A stretch of 64,000 bases of DNA, from contig NC_067204.1 of the NCBI RefSeq assembly GCF_026262505.1, positions 10,325,797 to 10,389,796 of the forward strand. The letters are read 5' to 3'. The notes below the pieces were generated by a model, which was not told the DNA's origin, made no database searches, and saw nothing but the letters and a program-made list of their open reading frames with translations. The translations under genes and the position numbers were made by a program. This document shows positions 17,775 to 27,433 of the stretch, in pieces. The stretch comes from Trichomonas vaginalis G3 (Eukaryota; Parabasalia; Trichomonadida; Trichomonadidae). How positions within the stretch are numbered: the first letter of the stretch is position 1; every line of letters starts with the position of its first letter.

Positions 17775-20700
17775 ATGAATATTGTTGAACCCTTCATCGT
17801 TAAGATGAAGATCATCAATAAAAGCAAAAAGAATCAAGCTCTAGTACATAATGCACTAGGTTTGGTGAAAGAATTTCCTTTCGTTTGTGGAATTGATATC
17901 GAAATGACACGAAAACATAAGAAATTTACAAAAGAAGCATGGAAATTTGCTGAAACAATCTTAGAATTATTTTCATTTATTCCAAATGATAGTTATACCC
18001 TTGGCAAAATATTCCAAGCTTTAATTATCATTGGATCTTTTAATAACGACCTCCCAGATTCTCCAAATTACAAGATAATCGTATCAATGATACTTGATAA
18101 CATCAAAGATGAAATTGAATTACATTCTCAGCTTTCATTTCTAAGTACACTATGCATGTTTCCAACATTTGTGAAATCATTCTTTTTTGCACCATATTTC
18201 CCTGATTTTGTTGAGAAAATGATGACAGATGAATCACAAATCACAGCGTTTTCATCTTTCATTGAAGTTTTCTCCAGAGTTGTAAATTTTCCGACATTGC
18301 AATTACCAAAGATCATTAACATCATGCAAATCGTATTGAATAACGTTAAACAAAATAAATTTACCGTAAATACAATTGGAAATACATCAAAGTTTATTGC
18401 ATCCTGGATAGAAAAGGCATCTACTAAGAATCCATCTATTTTTAAGAAGTTTGAACAAATGGATGGAATTAATATTTTATATCAAGCGTTAAAATCAAAT
18501 CCTTCGAAGTCTACACATTTATTTTTCAAATCATTACTTAAATCATATACAGAAAATATGAAACACTTACCAAATATCGTTGTTTCGGATTTCATTTCGA
18601 CAATTTTAAGAGAAAAAACAGATAAAAGCACTGTTTTCCTATTACATACAATTGCTGATATCATTAGCGACACAAGCATTGATCTATCAGCATTAGACAA
18701 CTCAATACATTTTGATTCATTATTTACAAGCAAAGAATTAATTGAATTACCAGAAATAATCAATGTTATATCATCATTAGTCAATAGAAAATACGATCAC
18801 ACAACAGAAATCATTCTTTCCTTCTTTTTGTCAGATAATTTTGTCCAAAAGAACAAAGAAATCGAACCAGTCATATCCAATGCATTGAATTCAAATCTTA
18901 TCATCATTACACCCGAAAACAACTCACAATTTGAAGACTTTTTCGTTAATCAAAATGCGAAATATAATATTTCGAAATTATTATCGGAAAACCAAGCAAT
19001 TTTTGATCTATTTCTCAAGTTCTACACCGTTACACCCGAAAAACAGCTTTCTTTGCTTGGATTCATATATTCTTTGTCATCAAATTTTTCATCAATTGAC
19101 AAATTCGTTACATTGATCAGTAACTTGTTGTCAATCAACTTTAACAACGACAAGATCAAACTTTTCTCAGTAAAATTGATGACACACTTTTCTTTGCCAC
19201 TTTTTTCGTCATTGGCAAATTTCTTCAAAATTTCAAGTGACAATGTTTCAATTTTTTTGTCATTTGGAGGACTTTCTGTTCTTAAACACGTGTTTGAACG
19301 TGAAGATCTACCAGACGAGAACATCACCGACATGTTGATTGCGATGTCTAATCATCCTTTCAACCATTTATTGAATGAATCAATTATGAATTTGCCAAGC
19401 AATCACAGGTTCTTTAGATTGTCGAAATCATGTTACAGGAAACTGATTTACGACATAAAAAGAACTAGTCCTATAAGATTACCTGTTTTCTTACCTTTCT
19501 TGGATTATCCTTTACAAACTGAAGAAGAAATTGATTTGATAAATGAAGCTTTATATTCTTTTCCTGTTTATAAAATGATAGGAAAAGAATTACCTAATTT
19601 GGATAGAATTTGCAATATAAGTGTCAATCTCAAAACAAGTATTTCTTTAGTAGAGAATTACGATTTGTTTAAATTGACATCGAATGTAAATTCAAATCAA
19701 AATTTCCCTTTCTTTGAATTTTTACCCTGCCACAATTCATTTATTGAAATGGACATTCCTTTCTTAGGAATTTCATTTTGGTTCAAGACATCGCATAAAT
19801 ATCCTTCTCAGTTCGTGATATTTAAAGCGAATGATGTCTTGATTTCGTGTCAAATGAATGTTTTGACAATAAAATGGGGAAATAACGAGCGAAATCAGAC
19901 ATTTCAGAAAACTGATGATTGGCATTTCGTCTTTATTAGCTCTAGTGGTTGGATGTTCTCCGAAATGGTTAATGTCATTGTTGACGACACAGAATACAAA
20001 TTTGAAAAAGATGAATTGTTCTCAAAAATTTATTTCGGAGATAATGAACAAAATAATCCAACAACATTCAAAATTGCTGCAAATATAAGGATCTATGAAT
20101 CATTGTTCCAAGATGTTTCTCACATCAAACAAGTAAGAGACAAAGGACCAAGTAATTTCGAATTAAATCAATTCGAAAATTTGATTTATTTTTCATCAAA
20201 ATCTTCAAATCTTTTGAAAAATAAATTTATCCTGGGAAATTCTGTAATTTTGGTTGAATCTAGACCTTTGTCTTCTTACCTTGATTATCCTCTGTTTTTG
20301 TCAAAAGTTTTTGACAGATTACAAAAATCGGAAACCCCAGAAAATTTGACATTTAATGTTCTCTCAATTTTGACACTTTTTAAACAAAGTGGATTCAAAA
20401 ACGAACAGTTTTGGTATTATCTTATAATATATCTTAAGAATGCGAAGTATTTAACTGAAGACGTTTATGATTTTATCATTGATTTTCTGACAGAAAATTT
20501 GACACCTGACAAAATGTCAGATGTAATGAGATCAATGTTTTTAGATGCAGAATTATGGTTCATTTTGAAAGAAGAAGAAAAATTGAAGTTAATGAAACGG
20601 TTATTTACGGTTTTGACAACCACTTTGAAAGAATTTATTTCACCACAAAATTGGATTCCATTTTTACTCAGACAAATGACAATGATAGAAAACGAACAAA

Positions 20701-23700
20701 ATTTTGCAAAATTCTCTGAATATTTAATTAAAATGGCTTTTATAAATGCAGATAAAAAAGCCATTTTGTCACTTTTAACCTTAATTAACTATGAACCCGA
20801 AAATTTGAAAATCAAATTCTATTCTGTTTTCAGCTTGAATTTATTCTTTAATTTGTCAATGTATGATGATTTGGCAGCTGACATTGTACCCCCAAATTTC
20901 TTGTCTTCATTTATTACTTCTACAAATAATGATAGAAAATCTTGCAAAGGAATTGAATTATTACAAAAATTGAGAACTATGAAAAGTGACAAATTTAATA
21001 TTTCACTTTCTCCAATTTCGCCGAAATTTATTGGTAATTTAGTTTTCTTTTATCACGCGTGGTCAACAATTTGTGATGATTTAATCATTGATTTAACTCA
21101 AGATTTTTCAATTGTTTACGAAAATTGTTTTTGCTACTTGTTGAGTGTACAAATGATCAATTTCTCTGCTTTGTTGTTTTCGAGAATAACAAATCAAAAC
21201 ATACAAAAACCGTTGTTGGAAGCGGTTTCTAACGGTTTTAAAGTTCTTTCAAAAACTGTTGAAACAAATTCATCGTTGTTTTCAAACAGAAATAATATAT
21301 TTTTGATTTGTTTCATTGCATCAATGACTTTCGCGTTGTTGAATACAAAGAAAGAAAAAGAAGTTTCCGCACAAATTCAATCGATGACGGTTAATTTCAG
21401 CGGTTTGTCAGAAGAAGATTTCAATACAATTTCTTCTTCAATTTTTGACACTTTTTCAATTGAAGATTCATTTAAAGGAGAATTTTTGAACAAAAGAGAG
21501 TTTGGTAAGACTCCTTTGAAGTCTTACCATCCTATTTCGAATTATTTAGATCTTTTCAAGAAATCTTTGAATGAAAGTAATGTTAAAACTGATTTAAATT
21601 TTCAGATTCCGAATGAAGAAATTTATGGTTTCTTGAAAGAAATTAGCTACCTAGATTTCATTTCTAAAATTGCTGAAAAGAACAAAGAATCAGCTTTATG
21701 TGGACAAATTGTTTCATTCTGTATTGGATTTGAACCATTTTGTTTCTCTGATTTCGCTGCTTATTCTTATTCAAGATTTTTGAATGAATCCGGACTTTCT
21801 TTCCAAGGTTTATCTTTAGATATCATTGCTTCTTCTTTGTTTAACATTCTTAATGACAAGGATTTCACTTTAATCAAACAAAAAGAAGAAGAGAATCAAC
21901 CTGAAAACAAAGAAAAGATTATTGATGAAGAAAAAGAAAATCCAAACAATGAAGAAAAGAATAATGAAACAACTGAAGAAATTAATACAGAAGAAAAACA
22001 AGAAGAAAATATTGATCTAGCAAATGAAAATCAAAATGAAACAAAAGAAGAAATATCAAATGAACCAATTCAAGAGGATCAGACAGGAGAAAAGAATGTT
22101 GATGAAACAAATAAAGAAAGTGAAAATCTAATTGATAACGAAAAACAAAACGAAGTAAAAGAAAAGCTTAATAACATAACAAATCAAGAAAAAGAGAATC
22201 AATTAGTAGAAGAAAAACAAAAAGAAAATCAAAATCAAACTCAAGAAGAAATCCAAAATGAAACAAGTGAAGAGAAAGTTAGTGAAAGAAAGAAATTTGA
22301 TAAGGATGAATTTGTTAATTTGATACTGAAGATATGTAAATTGAGCAGTGAAATAATTAAAGATAATTTGATTGAGATCATTCCTTTGAGAGTTCTTCCA
22401 TTTATAAGTACATCCAAAGCAATGGAAATCTTAATGGATTTGTACAAAGAAACAAACAAAAACATTATTTTATTATCTTGTCTGTATGCCGTATTAATGC
22501 AAAATGAATTATCATCTTTCTTACCTCAAATTACACAAAAGGAAAGTTTCAAATCTTTCTTTTCAAACAAATTCTCAAAATATAGTTTAGAAAACTTATC
22601 TGAAAACAATTCAGAACTTCTTAATGAAATGGAGAAAGCATTACAAGATGATTTGAAAGTGAAGACAGTTGGATCAGAAATACAAAGTTTCGAAAGAATT
22701 GCTGTTCAAATTCAAAATTTGATTTTCTCAGCAAATTCTGTTGTTTTGTGTTATTCCAAATTGGCATTTCCACTTATCCAGAAACTATTCGATTACATAA
22801 TATTCACAAGTTTCAGACAAACAGAGTGTTTCATTGTATCTGTTTGGCAAAACGAATATCAAGCTTTGCCTTTGACAGAAAATGACAATTTTTCAGAATC
22901 ATTTTTAGTCAAACCATTTAATTCATCACTTGTTCTGCATAGATACCTGAAATTAGAATCACAAACAGAAGGTGATTCATTGATTTCATATAATGTTTTC
23001 ATTGACGAAGGTATTAAAAATGAAAACACAACATTTCTTCCAAAAATTGAAAATCTCGACATTTCTAAGTTCACAAGTTGGGTTCATCAGAACAATGCTG
23101 TTCTTTTTAGCTCATTCTTGAAGAGATTCTTCAAATTCGGAAATTTCAAAGGAACCGTTGACGGTTTGATTGAATCAATGAACGTGACACTTTTCATGTT
23201 TTCACCAGCAATTTTAATTTTGTTTGGCAGCAAATATGAGAATTCTGGAATTTATTTGTCTGAGTTAGACAACGATTTTGTTGAGAAACTTGCAAATGGT
23301 CAATACGGCCAATTCACATCATTTTGTGGCCATCCTGTTTTGATATTTAATCCTTACGATGTCATCGAATATATGACAACAAAAAGTTCGATTGTTTTGT
23401 TTAGATTGAATTCTTCTTGTCTCAAATTTAATTTCAATACACAAACTGGTTTACCAAAGACATTTATTGAAACAATCAATAGCGGAAAGAACTATTTGAC
23501 AAAGAAAGTTTCACCAAGTTTTATCAACAAAACTAAGTCTGTTTCTGAATCTTCTTCTCTTTGGTCAGAAAGAAAAATTTATTCTGTCAGATTTTTGTTT
23601 GACATCAATTATGACAATATTTTGATGAATTCTCAAACGAAGTATCCTTCAACAAAGTATTTGATACCAGAAATGTCTCAAGATAAGAAATATTTAATAG

Positions 23701-24422
23701 ATGAAAATGAAATCATTAACTTTTGCAAGGAAATGAATGTTAAAGTTAAACCAAGAATTTCTTGTTACGAAAAGAAATATATAAATGATATAGAAATAAC
23801 GAAAATGAAGAAATACAAGGTCAAAACAAAGAATGGAATGATAATTTGCAACAAAAACTCTTCAATAATGAATATAACTTCTAATTATGATTCAAGTGAA
23901 GTGACCACTTTGCAATTTCCAGAATTTATTGCTTTACAACATTTGAGTATTTCTGATGATTATGATTATATTTCTGCTGATTTCAATTACGGAATTGTCA
24001 CTGTTTATTTGGTGAACTACAACAATGAAAATGTTGTTTCTTTGACACCTGTTTCTAGTTTACCTTTGTGTGAATCACCATCAATAACAGCTCTTTGTTC
24101 ACAACTTTATTTGGCTGCTTCAGCACATTTGGATCAAGTTTTGTTCTGGAATTTCGCAAGAGGTTACTTCATAAGGAAAGTCTCTGTGATGTTCCCTATT
24201 TGTGGCCTTGCTTTTGATTCAGATCAGACACTGTGGGTCTGGGGATCTACACAACTCTGCTGCCTTTCATTAAATGGAACAATGTTGGGTGCTTACAACT
24301 GCGACCACAAAATTGAGAATGTTAAACCTCTTCCTGACAGACACGTCCTCGTTTTGCAAGTCAAGGGAATTAGAGAACTCTTTAAGTACCAAGATGGAAA
24401 ACTTGTATTCGTCAATATCTAA
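17775..24422 (+). CDS. Giant BEACH-family protein (ARM/ConA/WD40) with vestigial BEACH domain
   Basis: A 2215-residue protein with the layout of neurobeachin/LYST/LvsA-type scaffolds, which act in vesicle traffic and membrane dynamics. In order it has alpha-helical ARM-like repeats (about 1-620), a concanavalin-like beta module (about 640-775, with GISFWFKTSH and DDWHFVFISSSGW), more helical repeats, and a Glu/Lys/Asn/Gln-rich linker (about 1368-1505). A PH-like segment follows (about 1760-1890), and the C-terminus is WD40-like (about 2035-2215; ASAHLDQVLFWNFARGYFIR, DSDQTLWVWGS). Where the roughly 280-residue BEACH domain should be, only a 40-residue trace remains (about 1925-1968). There W...SVRFLFDIN...TKYPSTKYLIP lines up with the family's W...NFEYLMYLN...QYPVFPWVL. 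Whether it still acts as a BEACH protein is doubtful. Start at an ATG four bases from an Inr. Confidence 0.65.
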   Translation: MNIVEPFIVKMKIINKSKKNQALVHNALGLVKEFPFVCGIDIEMTRKHKKFTKEAWKFAETILELFSFIPNDSYTLGKIFQALIIIGSFNNDLPDSPNYKIIVSMILDNIKDEIELHSQLSFLSTLCMFPTFVKSFFFAPYFPDFVEKMMTDESQITAFSSFIEVFSRVVNFPTLQLPKIINIMQIVLNNVKQNKFTVNTIGNTSKFIASWIEKASTKNPSIFKKFEQMDGINILYQALKSNPSKSTHLFFKSLLKSYTENMKHLPNIVVSDFISTILREKTDKSTVFLLHTIADIISDTSIDLSALDNSIHFDSLFTSKELIELPEIINVISSLVNRKYDHTTEIILSFFLSDNFVQKNKEIEPVISNALNSNLIIITPENNSQFEDFFVNQNAKYNISKLLSENQAIFDLFLKFYTVTPEKQLSLLGFIYSLSSNFSSIDKFVTLISNLLSINFNNDKIKLFSVKLMTHFSLPLFSSLANFFKISSDNVSIFLSFGGLSVLKHVFEREDLPDENITDMLIAMSNHPFNHLLNESIMNLPSNHRFFRLSKSCYRKLIYDIKRTSPIRLPVFLPFLDYPLQTEEEIDLINEALYSFPVYKMIGKELPNLDRICNISVNLKTSISLVENYDLFKLTSNVNSNQNFPFFEFLPCHNSFIEMDIPFLGISFWFKTSHKYPSQFVIFKANDVLISCQMNVLTIKWGNNERNQTFQKTDDWHFVFISSSGWMFSEMVNVIVDDTEYKFEKDELFSKIYFGDNEQNNPTTFKIAANIRIYESLFQDVSHIKQVRDKGPSNFELNQFENLIYFSSKSSNLLKNKFILGNSVILVESRPLSSYLDYPLFLSKVFDRLQKSETPENLTFNVLSILTLFKQSGFKNEQFWYYLIIYLKNAKYLTEDVYDFIIDFLTENLTPDKMSDVMRSMFLDAELWFILKEEEKLKLMKRLFTVLTTTLKEFISPQNWIPFLLRQMTMIENEQNFAKFSEYLIKMAFINADKKAILSLLTLINYEPENLKIKFYSVFSLNLFFNLSMYDDLAADIVPPNFLSSFITSTNNDRKSCKGIELLQKLRTMKSDKFNISLSPISPKFIGNLVFFYHAWSTICDDLIIDLTQDFSIVYENCFCYLLSVQMINFSALLFSRITNQNIQKPLLEAVSNGFKVLSKTVETNSSLFSNRNNIFLICFIASMTFALLNTKKEKEVSAQIQSMTVNFSGLSEEDFNTISSSIFDTFSIEDSFKGEFLNKREFGKTPLKSYHPISNYLDLFKKSLNESNVKTDLNFQIPNEEIYGFLKEISYLDFISKIAEKNKESALCGQIVSFCIGFEPFCFSDFAAYSYSRFLNESGLSFQGLSLDIIASSLFNILNDKDFTLIKQKEEENQPENKEKIIDEEKENPNNEEKNNETTEEINTEEKQEENIDLANENQNETKEEISNEPIQEDQTGEKNVDETNKESENLIDNEKQNEVKEKLNNITNQEKENQLVEEKQKENQNQTQEEIQNETSEEKVSERKKFDKDEFVNLILKICKLSSEIIKDNLIEIIPLRVLPFISTSKAMEILMDLYKETNKNIILLSCLYAVLMQNELSSFLPQITQKESFKSFFSNKFSKYSLENLSENNSELLNEMEKALQDDLKVKTVGSEIQSFERIAVQIQNLIFSANSVVLCYSKLAFPLIQKLFDYIIFTSFRQTECFIVSVWQNEYQALPLTENDNFSESFLVKPFNSSLVLHRYLKLESQTEGDSLISYNVFIDEGIKNENTTFLPKIENLDISKFTSWVHQNNAVLFSSFLKRFFKFGNFKGTVDGLIESMNVTLFMFSPAILILFGSKYENSGIYLSELDNDFVEKLANGQYGQFTSFCGHPVLIFNPYDVIEYMTTKSSIVLFRLNSSCLKFNFNTQTGLPKTFIETINSGKNYLTKKVSPSFINKTKSVSESSSLWSERKIYSVRFLFDINYDNILMNSQTKYPSTKYLIPEMSQDKKYLIDENEIINFCKEMNVKVKPRISCYEKKYINDIEITKMKKYKVKTKNGMIICNKNSSIMNITSNYDSSEVTTLQFPEFIALQHLSISDDYDYISADFNYGIVTVYLVNYNNENVVSLTPVSSLPLCESPSITALCSQLYLAASAHLDQVLFWNFARGYFIRKVSVMFPICGLAFDSDQTLWVWGSTQLCCLSLNGTMLGAYNCDHKIENVKPLPDRHVLVLQVKGIRELFKYQDGKLVFVNI
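21880..22290 (+). repeat. Low-complexity acidic/Asn-Gln linker in the BEACH-family gene
   Basis: About 137 codons dominated by Glu, Lys, Asn and Gln, with imperfect EEKQ/ENQN/NETKEE repeats. It is likely a disordered linker between the helical repeats and the PH/WD40 part. Confidence 0.85.
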
Positions 24423-24881
24423 TTTTATATTTTAATTGTTTATTATAAAGATTGCAAAATTTGTATAGTGCGATTTTATTAAACTCTATGATATTTTTAA
24501 TCTACATGAAATCAATATATATATTTTGCATAACGCATCCACGTTCCTCAGCCTTATGAAATGTTTGAATTTCATTTTTATACAAAGACGAAGAAGTTTG
24601 CATTGGTGACTCATATTATTCAAGTGTTGATTGAGAGTTTTGTGTTACGAATATTGGTAAATTAAATTGAAATATAAAAAATTGTTCAAATTTTAAGAAT
24701 TCAATAAAAGCATGAATGCAAGAAGGAAGAATGCATACGGATTAGTGATTGAAAAATGATAATTACATTTGAATAGAGAAAATTTTAAAAAATTATTTTT
24801 TGAAATTTAACATGAAAACAAATAAAACATTTAAACACTAAACCAAACAAGAATGACCGCAAATAACACTCTTAAATAAAA
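24423..24881. other. Intergenic, 460 bp, between convergent genes
   Basis: AT-rich 3' regions of two convergent genes. No further gene or repeat is seen. Confidence 0.6.
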
Positions 24882-25466
24882 TTAAGCAGGTAAAGCGTTC
24901 AATAATTCTTCGACATTCGTAGGCGGAGGCATAGAATTTCCGAGAACGGAGATAAATGGTATATTTATACATTGCTCGTATTCAACAGCGTTTACTTCTG
25001 GTACATTCATAGCAATTTCTTCTTGCTTTGGCTGTTCTACTTTTTCTTGGGCCTTAACATCATTCTTAGTCTGTGGTTCGCTATCCTGTGTAACGTCTAT
25101 TGAAATATCTTCTGTGACTAATTCTACTGATGGCCTTCTAAGAGCTCTCCTTGGTGTGTTCTTAGCTGTTGACTTCTTTGATGCCTTTGGAACTAATTTG
25201 GATGATTCTTTCTTCTTTGTTGTTTTAACTGGTGGTAATGTGTCTTTTGATGCCGCTTTTTTAATAGTCTTAGCGTTATTTTTCCTTGATGTGGCTGCAC
25301 TCTTCTTTACTGGAGTTGCCTTTGGCTTTTCGACTGATTTCGAACGAGTTGGCGCTGATTTCTTTTCTTTAAGTGTATCTGACTTCTTTGTTGTGGTTGC
25401 TTTCTTTGCTGGCTTTTTTGATGCTGCTTTCTTCCCAGAAGCTTTAGAACTCGCTTTGGGAGGCAT
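24882..25466 (-). CDS. Histone H1-like Lys/Ala/Pro-rich protein
   Basis: I chose the ATG at 25466 (MPPKASSKASGKKAASKK), the only ATG near the N-terminus, which gives 194 residues. The first 115 residues are a KKPAKKA/TKKKE-type tail like the C-terminal domain of histone H1. The last 75 are acidic and hydrophobic (EDISIDVTQDSEPQ, INIPFISVLGNSMPPP). There is no winged-helix globular domain, as is common for H1-like proteins of protists. It probably binds linker DNA or RNA in the nucleus. The acidic C-terminal part is unusual for H1, so a different basic nuclear protein is possible. Confidence 0.65.
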   Translation of the reverse strand: MPPKASSKASGKKAASKKPAKKATTTKKSDTLKEKKSAPTRSKSVEKPKATPVKKSAATSRKNNAKTIKKAASKDTLPPVKTTKKKESSKLVPKASKKSTAKNTPRRALRRPSVELVTEDISIDVTQDSEPQTKNDVKAQEKVEQPKQEEIAMNVPEVNAVEYEQCINIPFISVLGNSMPPPTNVEELLNALPA

Positions 25467-25945
25467 TTTCAAAAAATGGCGTTGAAACCCCTTTATATTT
25501 GATTTTTAGACCCAAATTTATTATAAATGAATGCATCGCAGTTTATTATTTGATAATAACACGCGTTTACTCTAATACTAATTAATACAAGTGACATGCA
25601 TGGTATTGAAGCTGATAATAATTCTCAAATTTGCATTTTTTAGTGTATGCCCGAGAAAAATAACCTTAAAAATATCTCCAAATCCTAAGTTTGATTCTTC
25701 ACGAAAGTCATATAACACTCTTGTACTATTCCTATATAACCTATCCTGAAAGTTGCAAGGCCAACTTTTTGGCAAATTACCTCGCTGGACATCATTGTCA
25801 GTATTTGCACTTATTTACCACAAAAATATCTCATATTATATCACAAAATCAAAAAACGCAATAATTTAGTAAATATATTCATTTTTGAGTGAGTTAGAGA
25901 TCATTTTTTATCGAGAATTTTTTAGTAAAAAATCTGACAAAATTT
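25467..25945. other. Intergenic, about 480 bp, divergent
   Basis: Contains the upstream regions of the H1-like gene (minus) and the small membrane protein (plus). Short open frames here lack ATG/Inr support. Confidence 0.55.
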
Positions 25946-25950
25946 TCATA
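25946..25950 (+). promoter_or_regulatory. Inr of the small membrane protein gene
   Basis: TCATA with predicted +1 A at 25948, 14 bases before the ATG. Confidence 0.5.
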
Positions 25951-25961
25951 AAATATTTTTT

Positions 25962-26189
25962 ATGATGCTCTTATTTCTACTATTCTTACTTAAAGGAGAC
26001 AGTAAAGAAGCAGGATTGAGCTCATTCTCCAAATGGAATTGGATTAGCTTACTTTCTCTTACAATTATCATTTGCATCGCTTTTCTTATGATTTTTCAAT
26101 TTTTCTTCCGTGCAAAAACAGTCAAAAGCCAACCTAGAACATTAATGGATTCAAGTATATTTTACCACAAAGATAATCTTTTAGAATAA
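25962..26189 (+). CDS. Small signal-peptide/transmembrane protein, 75 residues
   Basis: A good Inr, TCATA with +1 at 25948, lies 14 bases upstream of the ATG and supports a real gene. The product starts MMLLFLLFLLKGDS, a short hydrophobic signal. It has a second hydrophobic helix at about residues 29-50 (ISLLSLTIIICIAFLMIFQF) and a short polar tail ending FYHKDNLLE. That suggests a tiny type I membrane protein of the secretory pathway or cell surface. I do not recognise the family. Confidence 0.55.
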   Translation: MMLLFLLFLLKGDSKEAGLSSFSKWNWISLLSLTIIICIAFLMIFQFFFRAKTVKSQPRTLMDSSIFYHKDNLLE

Positions 26190-27433
26190 TCTCAAAAAAA
26201 TCAAAAATTATACTGAAATTTGACAAATTTATACCGTTTTAGTTCAACAACTATCAAGGTAATATCATATAGGCTTTCTTTCCATGATTTTATAGTTATT
26301 TACAACAAATATTTTTAATCGTAAATTTGCGACCACTCTTTTACCTGTATACATTTATAGAGTGAAATAGATCTATTTGTTTATCACAGGTTTTTGGAGT
26401 TCTTCCAAAAATCTGAAATATCCGTTTGATTATTTTAACTTTAGACTTCCACCACTTGTTTATATTGTTATTCATACCCAGAAGCTTTTACTTCTTGTTG
26501 ATTTATAAACTACTTTTTCGATTTTTACTCAACGATAATTTTTTACATCGTTGTCCATAGACAATAATGAACAACAACTCATGCTCTCATAAAGTTTTAT
26601 AATGTACATGTGAGATCTTAAAAGCTTATTTTTTAAATTTCTGTTTCCAAAATATCAACAAAGCCGACTGGCCAAATGCTAAAATTCATAATTAAATCCA
26701 GTATGCGATGCCAAATTCGATATCCATTTTTAAATCCAAATATTTTCTCGGATCTTTTCTTTCCGAGAAGGGTTTCGGAAATATTTTCTATAGTAAGTGT
26801 GTCAACCAAATTGCATAATGTTATACATTTTAGCAAAATGTTAGTCACTTTTACAGTTTTTATTTGGGGCGAGCTTGCGAGCCCCAATTAAAAACAGTAA
26901 AATGAGCTCACATTTTGAAACAAGTTTAGGGACTTTTTCATTGAAAATGCAAAAGTGACAAAACTTTTCACAAATGATATTACTCTTTTTGGAATGATCT
27001 GCTTGTCAAAAAGTCCTTTTGAATGCAATTCAATTTCCACACAGTGAAAACTGTCAAAGTAGACTCATAATAATGGGTTAATGATATAAAATAATTTCGT
27101 TTCTTTCAATTGAAATGCATTCAAAATTTCTTTTTTTGAAAGGGTCGTCTAAAAAAGTTTTCCTAATAAATTAATGCTTGATCATATATATATCATTTTG
27201 AAATATTTTATTTAACGAAAGCCACTTTTTGTGGTGAGTGGATAAAATGTGAAGGTCAATATTTATTCAGTATTTCATTACATATAAAACATATTTATAA
27301 ATACATAATCTTCAATCCTGACTTTAGTTAGCGATCAAATTTACAAAACAAAGGTATAAGATTGAGAAAAAAAATCTAAGAAAGTTTACATCACCAACTA
27401 AATTTGACCTATTTTGTAAAAAACCGCCACTAA
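26190..27433. other. Intergenic, 1.24 kb, with one GC-rich hairpin
   Basis: AT-rich with no supported gene. The one notable structure is the palindrome at about 26849-26901 (separate entry). AAAAGTGACA-type motifs occur near 26950. Confidence 0.6.
26849..26901. repeat. GC-centred hairpin with AT-rich outer arms
   Basis: Arms of about 22 bp (TTTTACAGTTTTTATTGGGG-like on the left, its near reverse complement on the right, two mismatches) surround GGGGC-GAGCTTGCGA-GCCCC. It is a GC island in a very AT-rich stretch and may be a tiny fold-back element. Confidence 0.7.

Noticed and set aside
25578-25775. Minus-strand 65-residue open frame
   Set aside because: No ATG/Inr support and no protein-like pattern.
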